From contig NZ_JAKLTR010000020.1 in assembly GCF_022012415.1 (NCBI RefSeq), positions 1 through 64,000 of the forward strand: a DNA stretch of 64,000 bases, written 5' to 3'. Source of the DNA: Terrimonas ginsenosidimutans (lineage in GTDB: Bacteria > Bacteroidota > Bacteroidia > Chitinophagales > Chitinophagaceae). A program made the translations under genes and the position numbers. The notes beneath the pieces are model-generated. The model ran no database searches. It had not been told where the DNA came from and saw only the letters and a list, made by a program, of their open reading frames with translations. Shown piece by piece: positions 44,760 to 54,129 of the stretch (positions within the stretch are counted from its first letter, which is position 1; every line of letters begins with the position of its first letter).

Positions 44760-45689
44760 TTAATTGTTATTACTGTTCGAAAGCAAATACAACACTGCCA
44801 TCCGAACAGCCACACCATTTTCCACCTGCTGAAGGATGATCGATTGTTTACTGTCTGCCACATCACTATCCAATTCGACGCCCCTGTTGATCGGCCCAGG
44901 GTGCATGATCACGATCTTCTTATGGAGGCTATCCAGCAATTTGCGGCTGATCCCATAGGCCAGGTTATATTCACGGAGAGAAGAGAACAACACCTGGTTC
45001 TGTCTTTCCAGCTGGATCCGCAATACGTTTGCCACATCACACCATTCCAGCGTTTCCTTCAGGTCATAGCTGACCTCTACGTTGAGCGCTTCGCGGATGT
45101 ATTTTGGGATAAGCGTTGGCGGACCGCAGACAGTCACCTTCGCTCCCATTTTGTTTAACAGGTAAATATTACTTAATGCCACGCGGCTATGCATGATATC
45201 ACCGATGATGGCAACTTTTTTTCCTTCCAGTCCACCAGTAGCCTGTTTGATAGACAGCGCGTCCAGCAGTCCCTGTGTGGGGTGTTCATTGATACCGTCA
45301 CCGGCATTGATGATCGCTGCGGGAATATGCTGGGCGAGGAAATGGGGGGCTCCGCTGGCGCTGTGCCTCATCACCACCATATCTACTTTCATAGAAAGGA
45401 TGTTGTTCACTGTATCCAGGAGGGTTTCTCCTTTTGATACGGACGAAGCGGATGCCGTAAAGTTAACGGTGTCAGCAGACAGTCTTTTTTCAGCGAGCTC
45501 AAAAGAAATACGAGTGCGGGTCGAGTTTTCGAAAAAGAGGTTGACCACTACTATATCGCGCAGTGAGGGAACTTTTTTCACCGGGCGTTGGAGAACTTCC
45601 TTAAACTGTTCCGCCGTCTGTAAGATCAGGGAAATATCGTTGGGCGACAGGTCTTTAATGCCTAACAGATGTCTTGTAGATAGTTGCAT
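44760..45689 (-). CDS. pyrB: Aspartate carbamoyltransferase, catalytic chain
   Basis: A 309-residue ATCase catalytic chain (carbamoyl phosphate plus aspartate). Carbamoyl-phosphate-binding motif FENSTRTRISFELA (about residues 52-65), then HPTQGLLDALS and HPGPINRGVE. The regulatory chain (PyrI) is not adjacent, so it is probably the unregulated class, controlled by PyrR instead. It follows pyrR by 71 nt on the same strand; a TAATTTCG -7-like box lies just before its ATG. Confidence 0.96.
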   Translation of the reverse strand: MQLSTRHLLGIKDLSPNDISLILQTAEQFKEVLQRPVKKVPSLRDIVVVNLFFENSTRTRISFELAEKRLSADTVNFTASASSVSKGETLLDTVNNILSMKVDMVVMRHSASGAPHFLAQHIPAAIINAGDGINEHPTQGLLDALSIKQATGGLEGKKVAIIGDIMHSRVALSNIYLLNKMGAKVTVCGPPTLIPKYIREALNVEVSYDLKETLEWCDVANVLRIQLERQNQVLFSSLREYNLAYGISRKLLDSLHKKIVIMHPGPINRGVELDSDVADSKQSIILQQVENGVAVRMAVLYLLSNSNNN

Positions 45690-45760
45690 TAAAAAGCGAA
45701 ATTAGGGTAAAGAATGGAAAATTGACCGCTTTTTTATTGACGGTTTTACCGGCCCGGATG

Positions 45761-46288
45761 TTAATAATCCAGCAATGCCACCTCTTCCCTGCCATCCTTT
45801 TTCTTCCAGTACACTTTCACTCTTTGAGATACGATTGAATCGATCGCTTTTCCTACATAATCCGGCTGGATAGGGAATTGACGGCTGAAGCGACGGTCGA
45901 TCAACACGCAAAGCTCTACTTTTTCAGGACGGCCAAAATCAAGAAGTGCATCCAGTGCGGCCCGGATCGTGCGGCCGGTATACAAAACGTCATCTATCAA
46001 TACCACTCTTTTCCCTTCAATAGAGAAAGGAATATCTGTCTGATTGGCGATATGCAGCTCTTTACGGATATCATCACGATAAAATGTAATATCCAATTTG
46101 CCGTAATGGACCTGTGTGCCGGGAAATTCCTTTCGGATCGCATCCACCAGCTGATCTGACAAATAGATCCCCCTGGGCTGAAGTCCGATCAATACCGTAT
46201 TCGCCAGTTCACTGTTGTTTTCCAGGATTTGGTGCGCCAGGCGTTTAATAGTAATGGCCAGTTGCGATTCTGTGAGGATCGATTTCAA
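45761..46288 (-). CDS. pyrR: Bifunctional pyrimidine operon regulator / uracil phosphoribosyltransferase
   Basis: A 175-residue PyrR. PRPP-binding motif VVLIDDVLYTGRTIRAALD (about residues 90-108), flanked by LIGLQPRGIYLSDQL. PyrR binds UMP and attenuates pyr mRNA, and has weak uracil phosphoribosyltransferase activity. The first codon is TTG (46288), with no better ATG in frame. No PyrR-binding attenuator is evident upstream by eye. It heads the unit pyrR-pyrB. Confidence 0.94.
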   Translation of the reverse strand: MKSILTESQLAITIKRLAHQILENNSELANTVLIGLQPRGIYLSDQLVDAIRKEFPGTQVHYGKLDITFYRDDIRKELHIANQTDIPFSIEGKRVVLIDDVLYTGRTIRAALDALLDFGRPEKVELCVLIDRRFSRQFPIQPDYVGKAIDSIVSQRVKVYWKKKDGREEVALLDY

Positions 46289-46340
46289 GAATAATAATTT
46301 CCGTAAAAATAAAGAATTGTACGCAATGTCTTTTCATGAG

Positions 46341-46367
46341 AAAAGCCAGATCGTTTGACCTGGCTTA
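46341..46367 (-). terminator. Terminator for the first beta-barrel gene
   Basis: On the minus strand AAGCCAG pairs with CTGGCTT, followed by a T-run. Confidence 0.7.
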
Positions 46368-46387
46368 TATTGTTCAAGATGATAAGA

Positions 46388-46927
46388 TCATTTCCGGAAG
46401 GAGATATTATATCCGAGGCGAAAACTGATCCATGAATCAGATGATCCATCTTTAGCCGCCCCGGAGAAATTAACGCCAAGATCAACACCATTTTGCCAAG
46501 CATACCCGCCGCCAAAGCCCCAGGCAAATGAACTTTCAGAATTGGTGGCAGAGACATTACCGACAGATGCTTTTGCACTGAAGATGCCTAAACCCAGTTG
46601 TGGTTCGAGATAGACCCCTTTCATATTATGCCGGTAACCCAAAAGCACAGGAATGATCCGGACGCTGGATTTGTCCACTCCGAGCATTTGCCGCAGATCG
46701 CTCTTTACGTTGTAAACGGTATACCCCGTCGTTAAGCTGACCTGGCCGGCATTGCCAATTCCCAATAACCCTTTTGCGTATCCTCCGAATCCGACAGTGC
46801 AAATGTCCCCGAAGTCACCGAGAGGAATACCGACATCAGCTCCAAAGCCGATTGAATTATTTCCTTTTTGAGCGTGTGTGGTGAGGGTGATAATTATGAT
46901 AGCGATCGTTAAAAAAAGCTTTCTCAT
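46388..46927 (-). CDS. Outer-membrane beta-barrel protein (paralog A)
   Basis: A 179-residue protein with a signal peptide (MRKLFLTIAIIIITLTTHAQ). The mature part consists of glycine- and aromatic-rich strands (GFGADVGIPLGDFGDI, LLGYRHNMKGVYLEPQLGLG) and ends in Phe-Arg-Lys (YNISFRK). It is similar to the barrel encoded 200 nt upstream (47125-47610), sharing the AxxPIGDxGDI-type start. A tandem duplication is likely. Function unknown. Confidence 0.85.
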   Translation of the reverse strand: MRKLFLTIAIIIITLTTHAQKGNNSIGFGADVGIPLGDFGDICTVGFGGYAKGLLGIGNAGQVSLTTGYTVYNVKSDLRQMLGVDKSSVRIIPVLLGYRHNMKGVYLEPQLGLGIFSAKASVGNVSATNSESSFAWGFGGGYAWQNGVDLGVNFSGAAKDGSSDSWISFRLGYNISFRK

Positions 46928-47070
46928 AAATAGTGGTTTGGTTTGAATTAATGGATAAATATAACAGGAGTTTCAGAGAAAGTGAAATGTGCTGACCCTG
47001 CGAAAGATAAAATGTAAGTTTATCGGCCAAGAAAGAAAGACATTTTCAAACGACCACCACTGGCGTAAAA

Positions 47071-47106
47071 AAGAATAGCCTTCACGATGTGAAGGCTATT
47101 CTTTAT
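47071..47106 (-). terminator. Terminator for the second beta-barrel gene
   Basis: AGAATAGCCTTCAC pairs with GTGAAGGCTATTCT around an ATG-containing loop, just past the stop at 47125. Confidence 0.8.
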
Positions 47107-47124
47107 GCTTAATTGTTTTTACAA

Positions 47125-47610
47125 TTAGAACTTGATGATACCAGACAGACCCAGGGTGCTGATAGTAACATCATCAGAAATACCCTGATAGCTCAACGCC
47201 AGTTGGAATTTACCTGCGTCATAACCAACCTGAGGTTTGTAAGCGAAGCCACCACCATCAGCATCGCCAGTGAACAGGCCATAACCAACCTGACCAGTTA
47301 CAAAGAAATTCTCAGACAGGTAACCACGAACACCTACGAGGATAGGCACTGCACCGAATTTAATTTTAGTACCAAAGCCAAGATCTTTTCCAAAGAAATG
47401 AGTGTAGCCAGTTGTTGCAACACCTTTCAATTTGTCGCTGAAGCCAAGTTCGCCCTGCAGCTCAAGACCAGCAGCAAAATTAGAGATATCACCAGCATCA
47501 CCGATTGGGAGAGCAGCAACAACACCAGCACCAAATTTAAAATCTTTCTGTGCGTTAACGCCTACGAAACCAGCAACTGTAAAAGCCACTGCTAAAAACA
47601 CTTTCTTCAT
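47125..47610 (-). CDS. Outer-membrane beta-barrel protein (paralog B)
   Basis: A 161-residue protein with a signal peptide (MKKVFLAVAFTVAGFVGVNAQ) and a barrel-like mature part: KFGAGVVAALPIGDAGDIS, LQGELGFSDKLKGVATTGYTHF, then VGVRGYLSENFFVTGQVGYGLF, and a terminal Phe (SGIIKF). It shares the strand pattern of its neighbour at 46388-46927. Short and abundant-looking; an envelope protein of unknown role. Preceded by a gap of ~500 nt. Confidence 0.85.
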   Translation of the reverse strand: MKKVFLAVAFTVAGFVGVNAQKDFKFGAGVVAALPIGDAGDISNFAAGLELQGELGFSDKLKGVATTGYTHFFGKDLGFGTKIKFGAVPILVGVRGYLSENFFVTGQVGYGLFTGDADGGGFAYKPQVGYDAGKFQLALSYQGISDDVTISTLGLSGIIKF

Positions 47611-48106
47611 TGAATTCTTTTTTTAAGGTTTGAATGAATAATGATCGCAAACATAATAACCAGATTCTCAAATACAAAATAAACTAGCTAAAAAAAACTT
47701 AAAGCCGTTGATCAAAAAAATCATTCAAGACTTTGTATTCAGAATATTTTTTTCTATCCTACGACCGGCGTTGGGTATGTACAGCATGTGTGAAATACAC
47801 TAAGTAAAAAACCGATCCTCCACTTATATCACCACAATGAGGGATGCTTTTACATAGGTAAATGTGCGTCGTCTGTTCTGCTTTTGCTGATCTGGTTTAC
47901 TGTTTGTCATTGACGGTGCAAACATAAAGCGGATACACTCAAAGTGTCATACAAAAGGGCTGAGTTGTGAATAAATATGACTGAATTGTTGCTATAACAT
48001 GATAAACACCGTTTATCAAATGATACAAGTCATAATACATCAGTAAGATCAAATACATACAGTACCCTATAAGTAGTATTGCATATAAGCCCAAAAAGTA
48101 CTAAAG
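47611..48106. other. Gap upstream of the barrel gene; no gene seen
   Basis: Slightly AT-rich, with no open frame or RNA I can support. It should hold the barrel promoter, but no clear TAnnTTTG box is visible. Confidence 0.4.
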
Positions 48107-48140
48107 CAAAAAAGCCGTTAACGATCGTTAACGGCTTTTA
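48107..48140 (-). terminator. Terminator of the P5C dehydrogenase gene
   Basis: AAAAAAGCCGTTAACG pairs with CGTTAACGGCTTTT; on the minus strand it ends in a T-run. Confidence 0.85.
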
Positions 48141-48155
48141 TATTTCTTTGTCTGA

Positions 48156-49787
48156 CTACTTTTCCAGGAGGAAAGGATACGTATAGTCTACCGGTGGTGT
48201 AAATGTTTCTTTGATCGTTCTTGCACTTAACCAGCGATAAAGGTTCAGTATCGAACCGGCTTTATCATTGGTACCACTTGCTCTCGCTCCACCAAAAGGC
48301 TGCTGCCCTACAACAGCACCGGTTGGTTTATCATTGATATAAAAGTTACCTGCGGCATTGCGAAGCCTGTTTGTCGCCAATTCAATTGCAGCGCGGTCAC
48401 GCGAAATAATAGAACCGGTCAACGCATAAGGAGAGGTAGCATCAACCAATGCCAGCGTTTTCTCAAACTCATCCGCCGGATAAACATAAACGGTCAGTAC
48501 GGGCCCGAAGATCTCTTCACACATTGTTATATAGTTAGGATCTTTTGTCTCGATCACCGTTGGCTGAACAAAATATCCTTCTGTTTTATTGCACTCCCCG
48601 CCTACCCATACAGAGGCATCTTTATCATTCTTTGCATTATCGATATAGCTTTTGATCTTATCAAAGCTTTTCTCATCGATCACTGCATTCACAAAATTGG
48701 TAAAGTCTTCAACCGTACCCATGTTAAAGCTCTGTGCCCCGGCGATCACTTTCTTCTTTACTTCTTCAGCGATGTTTGAAGGTATGTATGCGCGTGATGC
48801 AGCAGAACATTTCTGTCCCTGGAATTCAAACGCACCTCTAAGCAATGCTGTAGCAACCACATCCGGATCAGCTGTCTTATGTGCAACAACAAAATCCTTA
48901 CCACCTGTTTCGCCTACTATACGTGGATAGCTTTTATAACTTGCCATGTTCTTACCAATCGTTTCCCACATATTATTAAATACACCTGTAGACCCTGTAA
49001 AGTGTACACCGGCAAAATCTTTATGTGCGAAACATACTTTACCCAATGTCGGACCATCCACATAAATAAGATTGATCACACCATCGGGAAGACCCGCTTC
49101 TTTCAGGATACGCATGAACATCTGTGCGGAATATACCTGTGTATTCGCCGGTTTCCAGACAACTACGTTACCACACATTGCAGCGGATGTCGGAAGGTTG
49201 CCGCCGATCGCTGTAAAGTTAAATGGTGTTACAGCCAGGACGAATCCTTCGAGCGGACGATACTCCATACGATTGTGCATGCCCGGACCGCTGATCGGCT
49301 GTTGTTTATAGATCTCGCTTAAAAAGTGAACGTTGAACTTAAGGAAGTCGATCAGTTCACAAGCCGCATCGATCTCTGCCTGGAATGCGTTCTTGCTTTG
49401 ACCAAGCATGGTCGTGCCGTTCATATAGGTACGATACTTCGTAGCGATAAGATCAGCGGCTTTCAGGAAGATCCCTGCCCTGCTTTCCCAGCTCATGTCT
49501 GCCCAGGCCTGCTTCGCGGCAAGCGCTGCCTCTATCGCCTTGTTCACATGCGATTCATCGCCTGCATGAAAATAACCGAGCGTATGTTTGATCTCATGTG
49601 GCGGATGAATAGCTACTTTCTTTCCTGTTCTGACTTCCTCGCCACCGATATACATTGGGATATCGATCTCTTCCGCCTTTAGTTTTTTCAAAGTCGCCTT
49701 TAATGCTTCTTTTTCCTTGCTTCCCGGACCGTAGCCCAGAACCGGCTCATTCACCGGAAGTGGATATGAGAATGTTCCTATTGCCAT
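48156..49787 (-). CDS. pruA: L-glutamate gamma-semialdehyde (1-pyrroline-5-carboxylate) dehydrogenase
   Basis: A 543-residue aldehyde dehydrogenase that oxidises glutamate-5-semialdehyde to glutamate, closing proline and ornithine degradation. The catalytic Cys is in EFQGQKCSAASR and the general base in IVGETGGKDFV. The length and the N-terminal ~50-residue extension match the single-domain P5CDH family; there is no PutA proline dehydrogenase fusion. The ATG at 49787 gives MAIGTFSYPLPVNEPV; an 11-codon extension is unlikely. It ends with its own terminator. Confidence 0.95.
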   Translation of the reverse strand: MAIGTFSYPLPVNEPVLGYGPGSKEKEALKATLKKLKAEEIDIPMYIGGEEVRTGKKVAIHPPHEIKHTLGYFHAGDESHVNKAIEAALAAKQAWADMSWESRAGIFLKAADLIATKYRTYMNGTTMLGQSKNAFQAEIDAACELIDFLKFNVHFLSEIYKQQPISGPGMHNRMEYRPLEGFVLAVTPFNFTAIGGNLPTSAAMCGNVVVWKPANTQVYSAQMFMRILKEAGLPDGVINLIYVDGPTLGKVCFAHKDFAGVHFTGSTGVFNNMWETIGKNMASYKSYPRIVGETGGKDFVVAHKTADPDVVATALLRGAFEFQGQKCSAASRAYIPSNIAEEVKKKVIAGAQSFNMGTVEDFTNFVNAVIDEKSFDKIKSYIDNAKNDKDASVWVGGECNKTEGYFVQPTVIETKDPNYITMCEEIFGPVLTVYVYPADEFEKTLALVDATSPYALTGSIISRDRAAIELATNRLRNAAGNFYINDKPTGAVVGQQPFGGARASGTNDKAGSILNLYRWLSARTIKETFTPPVDYTYPFLLEK

Positions 49788-49822
49788 TGGATTGTGTTGT
49801 TTTTTGTTAATAACAAACAAAG

Positions 49823-49912
49823 CAAAAAGTCAAAAGTAAAAAAGCCTTGAGTCTGTCAATAAATAACAAATCGGCTGTTCCAATTTTTAATGTTGACTTC
49901 TTACTTTTTGAC
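49823..49912. repeat. AGTCAAAAGTAAAAA repeat between P5CDH and prfB genes
   Basis: AAAAGTCAAAAGTAAAAAAG at about 49825 and an inverted TGACTTCTTACTTTTTGACT at about 49893-49913 form an imperfect palindrome resembling the one after the GAPDH gene at 13469. The word occurs in both convergent and tandem gaps. Confidence 0.6.
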
Positions 49913-51008
49913 TTATTCTGTTTCGCTTTCTTTTTCACTCAGCAGATACGCCTTGATAAATCCATCGAGTTCTCCATCCATCACAGGTTGTATGTTACCT
50001 GTTTCAAAATCAGTTCTGTGATCCTTGATCATTTTGTAAGGATGGAAGACATACGAACGGATCTGGCTTCCCCACTCGATCTTTTTCTTCTTGCTGTTGG
50101 TAGCATCTTTTGCTTCGTTGCGCCTGCGGAGTTCTTCCTCATAGAGACGGCTTTTAAGCATGGTCATGGCCTTCTCGCGGTTGCCAAGCTGAGTCCGCTC
50201 TGTCTGACAAACCACGACAAACCCTGTAGGTATGTGGGTCAACATCACCTTGGTCTCAACCTTGTTCACGTTCTGACCGCCAGCACCACCGCTTCGCGAC
50301 GTTTCCATTTTTACTTCGGAGTCCTTTATCTCAATGTTGATGGTATCATCAACCAGCGGGTATACGAATACCGAGCAGAAAGATGTGTGGCGTCTTGCAT
50401 TGCTATCGAACGGAGAGATTCTTACCAGTCTGTGCACACCGCTTTCTGCTTTCAGAAAGCCATAGGCAAAGGGCCCTTCAAACTGAAGCGTGGCAGTTTT
50501 GATACCCGCTCCATCTCCCCAGACCCAGTCGAGTTCCGTTACTTTCCAGCCCTGCTTCTCACCGTACATGCGATACATCCGGGCGAGCATTTCTGCCCAA
50601 TCCTGGCTTTCTGTACCACCCGCGCCGGAGTTGATCTGCAGCACACCGGGCAGTTCGTCTTCCGGTTCATTCAGCGTTGCCTTGAATTCCGCATCGTCGA
50701 TCAGCTCAACGGCTTTGTCAAATGCCTCTTTGGTTTCTTCCTCGGTGGCATCGCCCCCTTTCCAGAACTCAAAAAGCACAGCAAAGTCTTCTACGGCGGT
50801 TTCAGTAACCTCGTATAGCTTCACCCAATACTCATTCAGCTTGATGTTCTTGAGAATTTCGGTAGCCCTTTTGTTGTCGTCCCAGAAACCGGCACTTAAC
50901 GAAAGCTGCTTATCATCTTCTATTTTATATCGTCGGTTCTCGACGTCAAAGAAACCTCCTTACCCCGGCAATGCGGGACCGCATATCTTGTAATTTTTCC
51001 TGTGTCAT
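49913..51008 (-). CDS. prfB: Peptide chain release factor 2 with a programmed +1 frameshift
   Basis: RF2 recognises UGA and UAA stop codons. The gene is read in two frames. Frame 0 runs from ATG 51008 to 50949 and encodes 20 residues ([20 protein letters not shown]), then meets an in-frame TGA (50948-50946). The site reads AGG AGG TTT CTT TGA C, the classic RF2 slippery CTT with an SD-like AGGAGG six bases upstream. After a +1 shift, 344 more residues follow (50947-49913), giving a 364-residue protein of normal RF2 length. The GGQ catalytic motif ([10 protein letters not shown]) and the SPF anticodon-like tripeptide (RISPFDSNA) are present. Promoter box TATCTTTG at 51024-51017, 8 nt before the ATG. 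Confidence 0.97.
50943..50962 (-). promoter_or_regulatory. RF2 autoregulatory frameshift site
   Basis: On the minus strand: AGGAGG, TTT, the slippery CTT and the in-frame TGA followed by C. Low RF2 should delay termination at UGA and favour the +1 shift, so the site regulates RF2 level. Known from E. coli prfB; here seen directly. Confidence 0.93.
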
Positions 51009-51016
51009 AGTGGGCG

Positions 51017-51024
51017 CAAAGATA
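51017..51024 (-). promoter_or_regulatory. -7 box (TATCTTTG) of prfB
   Basis: A perfect TAnnTTTG match, 8 nt before the ATG at 51008; the leader is at most a few nt. Confidence 0.6.
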
Positions 51025-51105
51025 CAGTAAACAGTGGAATTCCGGAACGGTTTTGAGGTTTTTGGCCTGAAGCTACCGCTGGCTCACCAATCCGGGCCGT
51101 GCAGG

Positions 51106-51175
51106 CGTATCGCAAAGAACCGCTTTTTGAAAAGATCTTTGCGCGCTCTGCGGTTCTTTGCTGTCTTTGCGATAC
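51106..51175. repeat. GTATCGCAAAG palindrome (copy 2)
   Basis: GCGTATCGCAAAGAACCGC (51106-51124) pairs with GCGGTTCTTTG and TCTTTGCGATAC (to 51175), with an inserted CTG segment. It shares its end with the palindrome at 15451-15535. Confidence 0.8.
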
Positions 51176-51208
51176 CCATCGGCTAAATATGAAGCCTGTC
51201 CCCAAATC

Positions 51209-53029
51209 CTAGATCCCACCCTTCAACCAGGCCGTCCGTTTCAAATTTTGTCCGGAAGTGGCAGAATAATCAAGCCGTAAGGACAATCCAGGCAATTCGG
51301 TTGTTTTCAACCTCGCATCAATAGTTACTCCCCGGCTGATGAACCTGACCGGGATTTCGTCCCCCGGCTGTTTCGAGCTTATAACCTCGGCAAATGACTC
51401 TGAGGTTGTGATAGGTTTTCCATCGAGGGAAATAATCAGATCGCCCGTTTCCAGGCCTGCCTCATAAAGCGGCGTTCCTTTCTGCACAACGCTGGTCAAT
51501 TCTCCCCTGCCTTCAGCAATCTTAACCTGGTAGTTTCCGATACTGGCCCTGCCCGCGCCGGGAGCGTCCATCAAAACGCCTACAGAAGAAAATACAGACT
51601 GAAGAGACGGCCTGTCTGTTCCATGAACATAGCTTTTAAAGAATTGCTTTGCGAAAGCAATACTGGTGAGTTCTCCCAGCGCCGCCTCAAGTGCACCGAT
51701 CGTATACGGCTTGCCTGTTTTGCCAAACTTTCTCCATAGCAATTGCATATAAGCATCCAGGGTTTGGTTGTGATCTTTTCTCAAGGTCAGATCAAGTATT
51801 CCCGCGATGCCCGCTCCATATGAATAATAGCTATAGAAAATGTTCCCGAAATTAGTTTTATCGATCGCCGTGGCGGCATCTGTGAAAATGGCCATTTCAC
51901 TTGCCTGCACCGGTGTGTAGAATTTTCCTCCGGGAAGGTTTGTCAATCCACCTACATAAAAGCCCAGCGTCCGCAGGAACGCACTGTCAGACTGCAATCC
52001 CGCCCGTACGAGGATGAGCCCGCCATAATATTGCGTAAATCCTTCCGCCACCCACAACCCGTCACTCATATTGGCAGTGGTAAAATCAAACGGTTCCAGG
52101 GTTTCCGGGCGGATGCGTTCTACATTCCATGCATGAAAGAATTCATGGGCAGTTGTTCCGAATCGTGCTTTCAATACATCCAATGTCAGCTTATCCGCCG
52201 GGCGGGTTATCACTGTTGAGTTGCGGTGCTCCATTCCATCACCATGATTGGAAGGCATCAGGTCCATCAGGAACGTATACTTGCCATAATCAAAATCAGG
52301 AAGTTCCCCGAACACTTTGGCCGACTCACTCACGATCTTTTTCACATCACTTGCAAATGCATCCAGTACATCATCGGCTACATCTCCATGCAATACCAGT
52401 GAGATCACCTGCGATTTTCCATTTTTATGCTGAACGGTCCAGTTTCTTTCTTTGAAGTCAGACAATTCCACCGGAGAGTCCATGAAATACTGCAGATCCG
52501 GTGCGAAGAATTGCATGGGTGTTTTACCTGGAAACAGTTGCGTAGCCACTTTCCAGTTGCTTTTTTCCGGAACAATAAAATTCACTTCTACCGGAGACTT
52601 GTCCCGGCCAACCACCCACATGAAAGTAGCAGGTATATTCAGATGCGCATGGTTCCGGTCGATCGCTGAGTAAGTACCATCAACGTGATCACCAAAAAGT
52701 GTATACTCCACCATAAGTGATGTGGTCGTAAAGTTGATACTGTATACATCACCCGCCAGCTTTAATACATCCACTTCTTTCTTTGACGCACTGTCATATG
52801 CTTTAACATCGTAGATATTCTTTCCGAACTCATGTGTTGCATAACGTCCGGGGGAAGAACGGCTCATCCGGATATTGGCATATTCCTTCACCTGCGGGAT
52901 AAACATCCTGATCTTTGCCTCATGGTGAACGTGATCAGGAAACGATACTTCATACCGGATGGGTTGCTGTGCATTTACATTCACGGCGCCACAAATCAAA
53001 AATGCAGTTGCAAAGAATGTATTTTTCAT
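51209..53029 (-). CDS. M61-family aminopeptidase with PDZ domain (exported)
   Basis: A 606-residue secreted or periplasmic peptidase. A signal peptide (MKNTFFATAFLICGAVNVNAQ) is followed by a beta-sandwich N-domain, then the metallopeptidase core with HEFFHAWN (His295, His299) and a downstream Glu (WVAEGFTQYYG). A PDZ domain follows at about residues 490-570 (GAGRASIGNYQVKIAEGRGE, then PLYEAGLETGDLIISLDGKP). Known relatives are glycyl aminopeptidases. The short C-terminal region beyond the PDZ is unusual. It follows the amidohydrolase gene by 23 nt and may be co-expressed with it. Confidence 0.93.
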   Translation of the reverse strand: MKNTFFATAFLICGAVNVNAQQPIRYEVSFPDHVHHEAKIRMFIPQVKEYANIRMSRSSPGRYATHEFGKNIYDVKAYDSASKKEVDVLKLAGDVYSINFTTTSLMVEYTLFGDHVDGTYSAIDRNHAHLNIPATFMWVVGRDKSPVEVNFIVPEKSNWKVATQLFPGKTPMQFFAPDLQYFMDSPVELSDFKERNWTVQHKNGKSQVISLVLHGDVADDVLDAFASDVKKIVSESAKVFGELPDFDYGKYTFLMDLMPSNHGDGMEHRNSTVITRPADKLTLDVLKARFGTTAHEFFHAWNVERIRPETLEPFDFTTANMSDGLWVAEGFTQYYGGLILVRAGLQSDSAFLRTLGFYVGGLTNLPGGKFYTPVQASEMAIFTDAATAIDKTNFGNIFYSYYSYGAGIAGILDLTLRKDHNQTLDAYMQLLWRKFGKTGKPYTIGALEAALGELTSIAFAKQFFKSYVHGTDRPSLQSVFSSVGVLMDAPGAGRASIGNYQVKIAEGRGELTSVVQKGTPLYEAGLETGDLIISLDGKPITTSESFAEVISSKQPGDEIPVRFISRGVTIDARLKTTELPGLSLRLDYSATSGQNLKRTAWLKGGI

Positions 53030-53052
53030 AAAGAAGAAAGGGTGGTTCAGAA

Positions 53053-54129
53053 TTATTCAGGAAATAATGTTTTATCAAGATTCGGTATAATGCGCAATGC
53101 ATTTTTATAGTAGATCTTTTTAAGGATATTATCAGGCAACCCTATTCCGTACATCGGCCAGAATGCGTGATATTTTTTGTGATAAGGAAAATACTCATCT
53201 TCTGTTTCAAGTACACGAAAGTATGTTGCATATTCTTCAGGCACCCAGCTATCCTTGCCAAACAGGATTCGGTCCTGGTATTTTGTAAAGAATGCTTTTG
53301 CTGCTCGGGGCTGTCGCCCTAATTCCGCGATGACGGCACCAAATTCAACAACAACATTGGGCATCGCATCAAGAAGCCCTGACAACTTTTCAAGGTCATT
53401 AGGATACCAGCCAAAATGCGCTGCTATAAAAGTTGTATTCCGGTGTTTGATGAAAATACGATGCTGTTCATTGATCAGCGTGTCCCAGGGAACAGGGTTT
53501 GTTGCGTCACGTTTACGTCCCGGATGAGTAACAAGTTCCAGCCATCTCTCATTTTGCGCATCCACGGGATCCCAGAATGATTTCGGATCAGCTGTATGTA
53601 TCAATACAGGGATCTTTAATTCACCTGCTTTTTTCCAGACAGGATCAAGACGCGGATCATCAACAGCTACACGCTTTCCGGCAATGTCCCTCACTGAAAA
53701 GCCAAGGTTCTTAAAGATCTTTAACCCGTTTGCTCCATTCTTCACATCTTCCTCAAGTTGCTTTGCCGCTTTATCTCCCCATCCCGGTTCTCCTACTCCA
53801 TTGAAATTGATATTCGCAAAAAGAATGAATCGTTTCGGATAACTTGCTTTGATATTGTCCACCGCTTTTTTCAACGGCTCTCCACTCTGTCCGCTCAGGT
53901 TGACCATCACTTTCATATTCAGCTTATCCATTTCTTTTATCAAGCCCGAAAGATCCGTTCCCCCCATATTGTTCTGATGATTATGTACATCAATAAAAGG
54001 GAATCGGGCCTTTGTCAGCTTGTGTTCTTTCACTACCAGTGTGGACGGAGGATTGTATGACTCAAAATCCATCTTCGCCTGTGCCAGGGCGGACAGGGGA
54101 CAGAATAAGAACAGGAGATATTTTATCAT
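53053..54129 (-). CDS. Amidohydrolase-family (TIM-barrel) protein, exported
   Basis: A 358-residue protein with a short hydrophobic N-terminus (MIKYLLFLFCPLSALAQA). The amidohydrolase-2 core carries FIDVHNHQNNMGG (HxH metal motif), then PVLIHTADPKSFWDP and FIAAHFGWYP with further His. No substrate can be read. Amidohydrolase-2 members in Bacteroidota include decarboxylases and dehydratases of aromatic acids. The downstream M61 gene is close, suggesting one operon. Confidence 0.9.
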   Translation of the reverse strand: MIKYLLFLFCPLSALAQAKMDFESYNPPSTLVVKEHKLTKARFPFIDVHNHQNNMGGTDLSGLIKEMDKLNMKVMVNLSGQSGEPLKKAVDNIKASYPKRFILFANINFNGVGEPGWGDKAAKQLEEDVKNGANGLKIFKNLGFSVRDIAGKRVAVDDPRLDPVWKKAGELKIPVLIHTADPKSFWDPVDAQNERWLELVTHPGRKRDATNPVPWDTLINEQHRIFIKHRNTTFIAAHFGWYPNDLEKLSGLLDAMPNVVVEFGAVIAELGRQPRAAKAFFTKYQDRILFGKDSWVPEEYATYFRVLETEDEYFPYHKKYHAFWPMYGIGLPDNILKKIYYKNALRIIPNLDKTLFPE

